Source: an uncultured Acidovorax sp.
GTDB lineage: Bacteria; Pseudomonadota; Gammaproteobacteria; Burkholderiales; Burkholderiaceae_C
DNA: 64,000 bases
Direction: 5' to 3'
Assembly (NCBI GenBank): GCA_913774955.1
Contig: CAJYKV010000004.1
Span: 124,001 to 188,000 of the forward strand
The notes beneath the pieces were generated by a model, which saw nothing but the letters and a program-made list of their open reading frames with translations, did no database searches and was not told the origin of the DNA. The translations under genes were made by a program, and so were the position numbers. This document shows, piece by piece, positions 8,806-17,330 of the stretch; positions within the stretch are counted from its first letter, which is position 1; the number at the start of each line of letters is the position of its first letter.

Positions 8806-11800
8806 ATGACAACAACAACGCAGCACATCCTCCGCACGGCATTCGCCGTTTTGCTCGGCTGGGGGGCGGCCAGCGCCGCCCAGGCCCTCTCCGTCGCCAG
8901 TTTCTCGCCGCAGGGCGAAGTGGCGCGCGTGCGGCAGGTGGTGGCCAAGTTCGATGCCGCCGCCGTGAATTTCGGCGATCCGAAGGCCCCTGCGCCCTTC
9001 ACCGTGGAGTGCGAGGGCGGGGAGGCCGCGAAAGGCACCGGGCGCTGGACCGGCGAGCGCGAATGGGTGTACGACTTCGCGCAGGATCTGCCGCCCGGCA
9101 CGCGCTGCACGGCCACGGCGAAGCCCGGCTTCAAGTCGGCGGCGGGTGCCGCGCTCACCGGCACCACCCGCTACGCGTTCAACACCGGCGGGCCGTTCGT
9201 GCAGAGCGTGCGCCCCGGCACCTACCAGCCCATCGACGAAGAACAGTTCTTCCTGCTGCAGCTGAACGGCCCGGCCACGGTGGAGAGCGTGAAGGCCAAC
9301 GTCTGGTGCGTGGCCGAGGACGTGGGCGAGCGCATTCCGGTGCGCATGATCGAGGGCGCCGACCGCGCCGCGCTGCTGCAGTCGCAGGGGCTGGAGAGCG
9401 CCGCCAAGCAGGCGCCGCTGCGCTACGCGGCGCTCGCCTGCAACCGGCGCCTCACCTCCGGCAGCAAGGTGCAGCTGGTGTTCGGCAAGGGCGTGGCCAC
9501 GCCGAGCGGCGTGCAGAACACGGTGGAGCGCCGGTATGCCTACACGGTGCGCGAGCCCTTCAGCGCCGATTTCGGCTGCGAGCGCGAGAACGCCCAGGCC
9601 GCCTGCCTGCCGATCCGGCCGATGCGCCTGTCCTTCAACGCCCCGGTGCCGCGCAAGCTCGCCGAGGCGATCCGCCTGAAGTCCGACAAGGAGACCTTCA
9701 AGCCGCGGCTGGACGGCGAGGGCGATGGCGACACGGTGGTGACGGGCGTGCAGTTCATGCCCCCCTTCACGCCGCAGACCGCGCTGCGCCTGGAACTGCC
9801 CAAGGATTTCAAGGATGCCTCCGGCCGCACGCTGCGCAATGCGGATGGCTTCCCGCTGGCCGTGGCCACCGGCGCGATGCCGCCGCTCGCGAAGTTCGCC
9901 GCTGCGCCGTTCGGCGTGGTGGAGCGCTTCGCCGAAGGCGACAAGGGCCCGGCGCTGCTGCCGGTGACGCTGCGCAACGTCGAGGCCGACCTGCGCGTGC
10001 GCGGCCTGGTGCCCGGCGCTGCGCCGGCACCGGCCGGTGCGGCCTCCGCGGCTTCCAGCGCTGCGTCCGCGTCCGCGCCCGCCGGCAAGGTGAGCACCCT
10101 GCAGCCCACGGCCGATGCGGACATCATCGCCTGGTACCGCCGGGTGCGCCGCTACGACGACTACCTCGTGCCGCGCGATGAAGCGCGCCGCGACGCGCGC
10201 GGCGCGCTGCCGCAGGTGTTGCAGGACGAGGACAAGGGCAGCGTGCAGTCGCGCATGGTGTCGCTGCTCGGCGCGCAGCCGCAGGCCCGCACGCTGGACC
10301 TGCCCAAGCCCGCCAATGGCGATCCGCGTCCCTTCGAGGTGGTCGGCATCCCGCTGGCCGCGGGCTTCCACGTGGTCGAGATCGCATCGCCGATGCTGGG
10401 GCAATCGCTGCTGGACCCGCGCCATGGCGCGGCACGCACGATGTACGTGCGCACGACCGCGCTGGTGACCAACCTGGGCGTGCATTTCAAGCTCGGCCGC
10501 GAGAACGCCGCCGCCTGGGTGACGACGCTCGACAAGGGGCAGGTGGTGCCCGGCGCGCTGGTGCGCGTGTCGTCCTGCGACGGCCGCGAACTGGCCACGG
10601 CGAAGACCGACGCGCAGGGCATCGCCCGCTTCGAGGGCCTGTCGCCCGAGCCGCCGTCCTGCCCCGGCCGCGGCGGGCTGGAGGGCATGAACGCCTACTT
10701 CGTGAGCGCGCGCGCCGCGGGGCCGGACGGCGTGCAGGACCTCGCCTTCACCTGGAGCGACTGGCAGCGCGGCATCGAATCGTGGCGCTTCAACGTGCCC
10801 ACGAGCAGCCAGCCCGACCCCGACCAGATCGCGCACACGATCTTCGACCGCACGCTGCTGCGCGCCGGCGAGACAGTCTCGATGAAGCACATCCTGCGCA
10901 CGCAGAACCGCCAGGGGTTCGGCCTGCCGGATGCCGAGCCGCACACGCTCGCCATCACGCACGTGGGCAGCGGCCAGCAGTACACCCAGCCGCTGCAGTG
11001 GCGCCGCACCCCCACGGGAGGCTTGAGCGCCGAGAGCAGCTTCGCGCTGCCGCCCGCCGCCAAGCTGGGGGTCTACAGCGTCGAACTGCGAGGCGACGAG
11101 GAAGGCCACGGCCGCAGCTTCACCTCCGGCGAATTCCGCGTCGAGGAGTTCCGCCTGCCGGTGCTGGAGGGCCGCATCGCGCCCGCGGACAAGAAGCCCC
11201 TGGTGCGCCCGCGCTCGGTGCCCACCGACGTGCAGGTGAACTACGTCGCGGGCGGCGCAGCGGCCAACCTGCCGGTGCGCGTATCGGCACTGGTGCGCGG
11301 CAAATCGCTGCAGTTCCCGGATTTCGATGCGTTCAGCTTCGAGCCGCCGCGCCGCAAGGGCGCCCAGCCCCAGGGCGCCTCCGGCGGGGATGACGAAGAA
11401 CCCGCCGCCAGCGACGACGCCCGCGTGATCGCCGACAAGCTGGCCGTGACGCTCGACCGCAACGGCGCGGGCAAGGTGGCGATCGACAACGTTCCCAATG
11501 CCCGCCGCGCGCAGGACCTGGTGCTCGAAGCCACGTATTCCGACCCCAACGGCGAGGTGCAGACCCTGCGCAGCACGCAGACCGTCTGGCCCGCCGCGGT
11601 AGTGGCCGGCATCAAGACCGAGGGCTGGGTCTCGGCCGCGCAGAAGATCCGCTTCCAGGCCCTGGCGCTGGGCCTGGACGGCAAGGCGCAGGAGGGCGTG
11701 CCGCTGCAGGTGCAGGCGATCGCCCGCATCACCACCACCAGCCGCAAGCGCATGGTGGGCGGCTTCTACAGCTACGACAACAAGACCGAGACCAAGGACC

Positions 11801-14800
11801 TGGGCACGGTCTGCACCGGCAAGAGCGACAACCGCGGCCTGCTGCTGTGCGAGGCCAAGCTCGACGAGGCCGGCGAGGTGGAACTGGTCGCCACCGCGCG
11901 CGACAAGGACGGCAACCAGTCCGAGGCGGCCGCGTCCGTCTGGGTCACGCGCCAGGGCGAGCTGTGGTTCGGCGGCGAAGACCACGACCGCATCGACGTG
12001 CTGCCCGAAAAGAAGAGCTACCAGCCCGGCGAGACCGCCCGGCTGCAGGTGCGCATGCCGTTCCGCCAGGCCACGGCGCTGGTGAGCGTGGAGCGCGAGG
12101 GCGTGATCGACATGCGCGTGGTGCAACTGAACGGGCAGGACCCGACGGTGCAGCTCAAGATCGAGGAGGGCTGGGGCCCGAACGTCTACGTGAGCGTGCT
12201 GGCGCTGCGCGGACGGCTGCGCGAGGTGCCGTGGTACAGCTTCTTCACCTGGGGCTTCAAGGCGCCGCGCGAATGGTGGACGGCCTTCTGGTACGAGGGC
12301 AAGGAATACGTCGCGCCGACGGCGATGGTGGACCTCTCCAAGCCCGCCTACCGCCTGGGCCTGGCCGAGCTCAAGGTGGGCGCGAAGGCGCACCGCATCG
12401 AGGTGAAGGTGGCCGCCGACAAGGAAAGCTATGCGGTGCGCGGCAAGGCGCAGGTCACCATCAGCGCCACGCTGCCCGACGGCAAGCCTGCCGCGAACGC
12501 CGAGGTGGCGGTGGCTGCCGTGGACCAGGCGCTGCTGGAGCTGATGCCCAACACCAGCTGGAACCTGCTCGATGCGATGCTGCAGCGCCGCGCCTGGGGC
12601 GTGGAGACCTCCACCGCGCAGATGGAGATCATCGGCCGGCGCCACTACGGCAAGAAGGCCGTGCCCGCGGGCGGCGGCGGTGGCCGTGCGCAGACGCGCG
12701 AGCTGCTCGACACGCTGCTGCTGTGGCAGCCGTCGGTGCGGCTCGACGCGAACGGGCGCGCGCAGGTCACCGTGCCGCTGAACGACGCGCTCACCACCTT
12801 CAAGATCGTCGCGGTGGCCGATGCGGGCACGGGCCTGTTCGGTACCGGATCGACCAGCATCCGCGCCACGCAGGACCTGCAGATCATCAGCGGCCTGCCG
12901 CCGCTGGTGCGCGAGGACGACCAGTTCCGCGCCCAGTTCACGCTGCGCAACACCACCAAGGCGGCGATGAAGGTCGAGGTGGCGCCGCGCGCCACGCTGC
13001 TCACGCTGGAGAAGCAGACGGTGGACATCCCCGCCGGCGAAGCCCGCGAGGTGGCATGGAACGTCACGGCGCCGCCGCAGCTCGCGCAGACGCGCGCCGA
13101 GGCGATTCTCTGGGAGATCGAGGCGCGCGACACCACGCCCGGGGCCGGCGGCGCGCGCGACGCGCTCAAGGCCACGCAGCGCCTCGTGCCCGCGGTGCCG
13201 CTCACGGTGCAGCAGGCCACGCTGGTGCAGGTGGACGGCAGCTTCGGCATCGACGTCAAGCCGCCCGCCGACGCGGTCCCGGGCCGCGGCGGCCTGAAGA
13301 TGTCGCTGCAGCCCAAGCTCGCCGAGGGCCTGCCGGGCGTGCGCGACTGGTTCGCCAACTACCCGTTCATCTGCCTGGAGCAGAAGACGAGCAAGGCCGT
13401 GGGCCTGCGGGACGGCAAGCTCTGGCAGACGGTGGTGGGGCAACTGCCCACCTACCTGGACGGCGACGGCCTCGCCAGCTACTTCCCGCCGCAGGCGGGC
13501 AGCGGCAACCGCGGCAGCGACACGCTCACCGCCTACCTGCTCGCGGCCACGCACGAGGCCTCGTCCCTCGACCCGGCCTTCGCGCTGTCGCCCGAGGTGC
13601 GCGCGCCGATGGAGCGTGGCCTGATCGCGTTCGTCGAAGGCCGCATCCAGCGCGACTTCTGGAGCCCGCGCAAGGACCTGGACATGCGCAAGCTCGCGGC
13701 CATCGAAGCGCTGTCGCGCTATGGCAAGGCCACGGGCCGCATGCTCTCGTCGATCACCGTGGCGCCCAACCAGTGGCCCACGCACAGCGTGATCGACTGG
13801 CTGAACGTGCTGCGCCGCGTGCCCGATGCGCCGCAGCGCGAGCAGCGGCTGGCGGAAGCCACGCAGATCCTCAAGGCACGCCTGTCCTACCAGGGCACGA
13901 AGCTGGTGTTCAGCACCGAGCAGGACGACTACTGGTGGTGGCTGATGCAGAACGGCGACGTGAACACCGCGCGCCTGATGCTGGCGGTGATGGACGATCC
14001 GGCCTGGAAGGACGACATGGGCCGGCTGGCGAACGGCTTCATCGCGCGCCAGCAGGGCGGGGCGTGGCACACCACCACGGCCAACCTGTGGGGCGGCCTG
14101 GCGCTGGAGAAGTTCAGCGCGAAGTTCGAGGCCACGCCGGTGACGGGAACCACCCGCGCCGCGATGGGCGGCAACACGGCCACGGTGGACTGGAGCAAGG
14201 TCGGCCGCGTGGCCACGGCCAGCGCTGCCGGCGCGCCGCACCAGACCACGTGGTTCGGCGCGCCCGCCGCGCCCGGCAACCTCACCCACAACGGCATGTT
14301 CCTGCCCTGGAGCGCCGCGGGCGGCAAGGAGACGCTCACAGTCACCCAGCAGGGCACCGGCAAGCCGTGGCTCACGCTGCAGTCGGTGGCCGCGGTGCAA
14401 TTGAAGGCGCCGTTCTCCGCGGGCTACACCGTCAAGAAGACGGTCACGCCCGTGGAGCAGGCGGTGGCGGGCCAGTACACGCGCGGCGACGTGCTGCGCG
14501 TGAAGCTGGAGGTGACGTCCACCGCCGACATGACCTGGGTGGTGCTGACCGATCCGATACCGGGCGGTGCCACCATCCTCGGAAACGGCCTGGGCCGCGA
14601 TTCCGAGATCGCGACGCAGGGCGAGCAGCGCGGCGGCGGCGGCAGTGGTTGGCTGGCGTTCGAGGAGCGCAGCTTCGAGGCTTGGCGCGGCTACTACGAG
14701 TACGTGTCGAAGGGGGCGCTCACGGCCGAATACACCGTGCGCCTGAACAACGTGGGCGAGTTCGCATTGCCGCCGACGCGCGTCGAGGCGATGTACGCGC

Positions 14801-14856
14801 CCGAGATGTTCGGCGAGACGCCCAACGCACGCATGAAGGTGCAGGCGGCGAAGTGA
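8806..14856 (+). CDS. Bacterial alpha-2-macroglobulin with thioester motif
   Basis: A 2016-residue periplasmic protease-trap protein. The start at ATG 8806 gives a Sec signal (LLGWGAASAAQA) with no lipobox Cys, so it is predicted to be soluble rather than a lipoprotein like E. coli YfhM. Macroglobulin-like domains are followed by the thioester sequence CLEQ at residues 1523-1526, then an all-alpha thioester-domain region and a C-terminal receptor-like domain. Low-complexity linkers occur near 405-425 (Ala/Ser) and near 850-870 (acidic). It is several hundred residues longer than E. coli YfhM. Family members covalently trap attacking proteases and cooperate with PBP1C, encoded 2.5 kb downstream. 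No clear ribosome-binding site is visible. Confidence 0.92.
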   Translation: MTTTTQHILRTAFAVLLGWGAASAAQALSVASFSPQGEVARVRQVVAKFDAAAVNFGDPKAPAPFTVECEGGEAAKGTGRWTGEREWVYDFAQDLPPGTRCTATAKPGFKSAAGAALTGTTRYAFNTGGPFVQSVRPGTYQPIDEEQFFLLQLNGPATVESVKANVWCVAEDVGERIPVRMIEGADRAALLQSQGLESAAKQAPLRYAALACNRRLTSGSKVQLVFGKGVATPSGVQNTVERRYAYTVREPFSADFGCERENAQAACLPIRPMRLSFNAPVPRKLAEAIRLKSDKETFKPRLDGEGDGDTVVTGVQFMPPFTPQTALRLELPKDFKDASGRTLRNADGFPLAVATGAMPPLAKFAAAPFGVVERFAEGDKGPALLPVTLRNVEADLRVRGLVPGAAPAPAGAASAASSAASASAPAGKVSTLQPTADADIIAWYRRVRRYDDYLVPRDEARRDARGALPQVLQDEDKGSVQSRMVSLLGAQPQARTLDLPKPANGDPRPFEVVGIPLAAGFHVVEIASPMLGQSLLDPRHGAARTMYVRTTALVTNLGVHFKLGRENAAAWVTTLDKGQVVPGALVRVSSCDGRELATAKTDAQGIARFEGLSPEPPSCPGRGGLEGMNAYFVSARAAGPDGVQDLAFTWSDWQRGIESWRFNVPTSSQPDPDQIAHTIFDRTLLRAGETVSMKHILRTQNRQGFGLPDAEPHTLAITHVGSGQQYTQPLQWRRTPTGGLSAESSFALPPAAKLGVYSVELRGDEEGHGRSFTSGEFRVEEFRLPVLEGRIAPADKKPLVRPRSVPTDVQVNYVAGGAAANLPVRVSALVRGKSLQFPDFDAFSFEPPRRKGAQPQGASGGDDEEPAASDDARVIADKLAVTLDRNGAGKVAIDNVPNARRAQDLVLEATYSDPNGEVQTLRSTQTVWPAAVVAGIKTEGWVSAAQKIRFQALALGLDGKAQEGVPLQVQAIARITTTSRKRMVGGFYSYDNKTETKDLGTVCTGKSDNRGLLLCEAKLDEAGEVELVATARDKDGNQSEAAASVWVTRQGELWFGGEDHDRIDVLPEKKSYQPGETARLQVRMPFRQATALVSVEREGVIDMRVVQLNGQDPTVQLKIEEGWGPNVYVSVLALRGRLREVPWYSFFTWGFKAPREWWTAFWYEGKEYVAPTAMVDLSKPAYRLGLAELKVGAKAHRIEVKVAADKESYAVRGKAQVTISATLPDGKPAANAEVAVAAVDQALLELMPNTSWNLLDAMLQRRAWGVETSTAQMEIIGRRHYGKKAVPAGGGGGRAQTRELLDTLLLWQPSVRLDANGRAQVTVPLNDALTTFKIVAVADAGTGLFGTGSTSIRATQDLQIISGLPPLVREDDQFRAQFTLRNTTKAAMKVEVAPRATLLTLEKQTVDIPAGEAREVAWNVTAPPQLAQTRAEAILWEIEARDTTPGAGGARDALKATQRLVPAVPLTVQQATLVQVDGSFGIDVKPPADAVPGRGGLKMSLQPKLAEGLPGVRDWFANYPFICLEQKTSKAVGLRDGKLWQTVVGQLPTYLDGDGLASYFPPQAGSGNRGSDTLTAYLLAATHEASSLDPAFALSPEVRAPMERGLIAFVEGRIQRDFWSPRKDLDMRKLAAIEALSRYGKATGRMLSSITVAPNQWPTHSVIDWLNVLRRVPDAPQREQRLAEATQILKARLSYQGTKLVFSTEQDDYWWWLMQNGDVNTARLMLAVMDDPAWKDDMGRLANGFIARQQGGAWHTTTANLWGGLALEKFSAKFEATPVTGTTRAAMGGNTATVDWSKVGRVATASAAGAPHQTTWFGAPAAPGNLTHNGMFLPWSAAGGKETLTVTQQGTGKPWLTLQSVAAVQLKAPFSAGYTVKKTVTPVEQAVAGQYTRGDVLRVKLEVTSTADMTWVVLTDPIPGGATILGNGLGRDSEIATQGEQRGGGGSGWLAFEERSFEAWRGYYEYVSKGALTAEYTVRLNNVGEFALPPTRVEAMYAPEMFGETPNARMKVQAAK

Positions 14857-14904
14857 CGGCGGAGGTGCCGTCGATCGGCGCGATGGCCCGGCGGGCCCTT
14901 GCGT

Positions 14905-15132
14905 TCAGCGCGCTGCTCCACCACCGGATGGTCCGGGTGGTGCGCTGGCCGCGCCTGGCGGCTGGCTGCCGGGCGGCGTCCACGTGAGCCAGTCGTCGCC
15001 GAACAGCTCCGAGGGGTGTTGCGTGCGCTCCGACCCGTTGCCGCACGCGAGCGCCTCCGTGGGGCAATAGCGGTCGCAACCCCAGCAGATCCGCTCCGGA
15101 TGGGCGGGGTGTTCGGGAAATTTGCGCTGCAT
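14905..15132 (-). CDS. DUF3079 small cysteine-rich protein
   Basis: A 75-residue cytoplasmic protein. Four cysteines, C16-X2-C19-X3-C23 followed by C30, make a compact metal-binding pattern that could hold Zn or part of an Fe-S cluster. HPERICWGCDRYCP is the DUF3079 core. The C-terminal 25 residues are Pro/Gly-rich. An AGGAGG ribosome-binding site ahead of ATG 15132 fixes the start; longer in-frame extensions look non-coding. Convergent with the alpha-2-macroglobulin gene and divergent from the chemoreceptor. Function unknown. Confidence 0.75.
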   Translation of the reverse strand: MQRKFPEHPAHPERICWGCDRYCPTEALACGNGSERTQHPSELFGDDWLTWTPPGSQPPGAASAPPGPSGGGAAR

Positions 15133-15399
15133 CGTAGGCGTGCCTCCTGAAGCCCCAGTGTGTAGCCCGCGCCGGGCATGCGGCTTGCGGTGCATCAAAC
15201 CTGCGGTGCAGCCGACGCCACGTGCCGGACCGAAGTCGACAGTGATGTAAGTTTTCTGCCTACAAATCGCTTCAAGTTGTAAATTTAGTATCTCGGCAGT
15301 GCTTCCCATGACGGGTTGTTGCTGCGGCGGGACTGCAGCGGGCGCTGGTGGTCAGCCCCCCGTCGTGCACGGCATCGCTGTACGAAAGCGGGTACTTCC
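15133..15399. other. Divergent intergenic region, AT-richer core
   Basis: 267 bases between the DUF3079 gene and the chemoreceptor. The centre (15240-15295) is clearly AT-richer than the surroundings and contains an inverted pair TACAA (15261-15265) / TTGTA (15277-15281) separated by 11 bases, plus a TAGTAT -10-like hexamer at 15286-15291. I found no good -35 and no flagellar sigma-28 box. It probably holds the promoters of both genes. Confidence 0.4.
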
Positions 15400-17211
15400 A
15401 TGAACATTTCCCATTGGCCCCTGGCACGCCGGCTCGCGCTGGCGTTCGGCGGCGTGATTGCGATCTTCCTGGTGGTGATCGGCGTGGCCATCACCAGCCA
15501 GAACCGGCTGAAGGCGGCCGGGGACATGAACATCCACACCTACAAGGTGCTGGAAGGCGCGCAGCAGATGATGCTTGGCGTGGTCAACATGGAAACCGGG
15601 GCGCGCGGCTTTCTGCTGTCGGGCAATCCGTCGTTCCTCGGCCCCTGGAACCAGGGCCGCGAGGCGTTCGAATCGGCATGGCAGTCGCTGCGCACGCTCA
15701 CCTCCGACAACCCGGAGCAGCAAAAGCGCCTGGAGGTGCTGCGCGCCCGGCAGTCGGATTTTTCCGCCGTGATGCAGTCGCTGCAGGCGATGCGCCGCGA
15801 CGTGGATGCGGGCAACGTGCCGCTGGACGCCTTCGTGGCCGAATTCGGCCGGGCACGCGACAAGGCCGCGATGGACAGCTTCCGTGCGGTGCAGGCGGAA
15901 TTCTCCAAGACCGAGCACGATCTTCTGGAAGTGCGCATGGCCGATGCGGAGGCCGCGCGCACCATGGCGCTGATGGTGGAAATCATCGGCACCGTCCTGG
16001 CGGTGGTCGTCGCCGTGCTCCTGGGCCTCTGGGTGACGCGGTCCATCACCCGCCCCATCGGCCGTGCGGTGGAAGTGGCGCGCGCGGTGGCGGCCGGAGA
16101 CCTGACGCAGCAGATCGAAGTGAAGGCGCGTGACGAGGTCGGCCTGCTGCTGGAGAGCCTGCGCGACATGAACGCGTCGCTCATCCGCGTGGTCTCCCAG
16201 GTGCGCCAGGGCAGCGAATCGGTGGCGTCGGCCAGCATGCAGATCGCGCAGGGCAATTCGGACCTGTCGTCCCGCACCGAAAGCCAGGCCAGCGCGCTGG
16301 AGGAAACGGCCGCATCGATGGAGGAACTGGGGTCCACCGTGTCGCAGAACGCCGACAACGCCCGCCAGGCGAACCAGCTGGCGCAGGCCGCGAGCGGCGT
16401 GGCGGAGCAGGGCGGGGTGGTGGTCTCGCAGGTGGTCGACACCATGAAGGGCATCTCCGACAGCTCGCGCCGCATCTCCGACATCATCAACGTGATCGAC
16501 GGCATTGCGTTCCAGACCAACATCCTGGCGCTGAACGCGGCGGTGGAGGCCGCGCGGGCCGGCGAGCAGGGCCGGGGTTTCGCGGTGGTCGCGGGCGAGG
16601 TGCGCAATCTGGCGCAGCGCAGCGCCGGTGCCGCCAAGGAGATCAAGGAACTCATCACGGCCAGCGTGGAGCGCATCGAGAGCGGTGCGCAGCTGGCCGA
16701 CCAGGCCGGCAGCACCATGACGGAAGTGGTGGGCAGCATCCGCCGCGTGACCGACATCATGGGCGAGATCAGCGCGGCGAGCAGCGAGCAGAGCGCCGGG
16801 GTTTCGCAGGTCGGCGAAGCCGTCACGGAGATGGACCAGACCACGCAGCAGAACGCCGCGCTGGTCGAGGAAATGGCCGCCGCGGCCTCCAGCCTCCGCT
16901 CGCAGGCGCAGGACCTCGTGCAGGCCGTGAGCGTGTTCCGCCTGGATGCGATGCACACGGCCGCGCACGCCCATGCCGCGGCTCCCGCGACCGCCGCGTC
17001 GGCCGCCGCGGACACCGCCGCCGCGCGTGCGGCACTGGCAGCCCGTGCCCCGGCACCGGCCTCGCGGCCGCAGCGCAAGGTGGCCGCCAAACCGGCTGCG
17101 CCGGCACGGCGTCCGGCCGCGCGTGAGCCGGCCGCCCCGCAGCTCCGCGGCATCGGGCCTGCCCCGGCCCTCGCTGGCCAGGGCGCGCAGGGCGACTGGG
17201 AATCCTTCTGA
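15400..17211 (+). CDS. Methyl-accepting chemotaxis protein, CHASE3 sensor, CheR-binding tail
   Basis: A 603-residue chemoreceptor. TM1 is at about 9-30, a CHASE3-like helical sensor at about 35-185 (with the motif [13 protein letters not shown]), TM2 at about 192-214 and HAMP at about 213-265. The cytoplasmic coiled coil has the hairpin tip [20 protein letters not shown] from residue 367, which docks CheA/CheW. A 70-residue Ala/Pro/Arg linker ends exactly in DWESF, matching the xWxxF pentapeptide that tethers CheR/CheB in Tar and Tsr (NWETF). ATG 15400 is chosen because a transmembrane helix follows directly. It sits between the A2M and pbpC genes without an obvious functional link. Confidence 0.93.
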   Translation: MNISHWPLARRLALAFGGVIAIFLVVIGVAITSQNRLKAAGDMNIHTYKVLEGAQQMMLGVVNMETGARGFLLSGNPSFLGPWNQGREAFESAWQSLRTLTSDNPEQQKRLEVLRARQSDFSAVMQSLQAMRRDVDAGNVPLDAFVAEFGRARDKAAMDSFRAVQAEFSKTEHDLLEVRMADAEAARTMALMVEIIGTVLAVVVAVLLGLWVTRSITRPIGRAVEVARAVAAGDLTQQIEVKARDEVGLLLESLRDMNASLIRVVSQVRQGSESVASASMQIAQGNSDLSSRTESQASALEETAASMEELGSTVSQNADNARQANQLAQAASGVAEQGGVVVSQVVDTMKGISDSSRRISDIINVIDGIAFQTNILALNAAVEAARAGEQGRGFAVVAGEVRNLAQRSAGAAKEIKELITASVERIESGAQLADQAGSTMTEVVGSIRRVTDIMGEISAASSEQSAGVSQVGEAVTEMDQTTQQNAALVEEMAAAASSLRSQAQDLVQAVSVFRLDAMHTAAHAHAAAPATAASAAADTAAARAALAARAPAPASRPQRKVAAKPAAPARRPAAREPAAPQLRGIGPAPALAGQGAQGDWESF

Positions 17212-17265
17212 CCGGCACTCCCGGACCGTAGCGGTAGGGCGCCGCTTCCTCCCGGGCCGGTGTCT

Positions 17266-17292
17266 GGCCGCCGCAGGCTGTCCGCGGCGGCC
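17266..17292 (+). other. GC stem-loop between chemoreceptor and pbpC
   Basis: Perfect 9-base inverted repeat GGCCGCCGC / GCGGCGGCC with a 9-base loop, 55 bases after the chemoreceptor stop. No T-tract follows, so it is not a canonical intrinsic terminator. It could stall polymerase or protect the transcript end. Confidence 0.4.
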
Positions 17293-17330
17293 ATCTCTCT
17301 GGCGCCATTGGTGGTAGCCTGCGGTCCGAC

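Noticed and set aside
8734-14400. 1888-codon open frame on the minus strand opposite the alpha-2-macroglobulin gene
   Set aside because: It is the antisense shadow of a GC-rich gene; its translation is low-complexity His/Arg/Ala with no domain, while the plus strand has a signal peptide and thioester motif.
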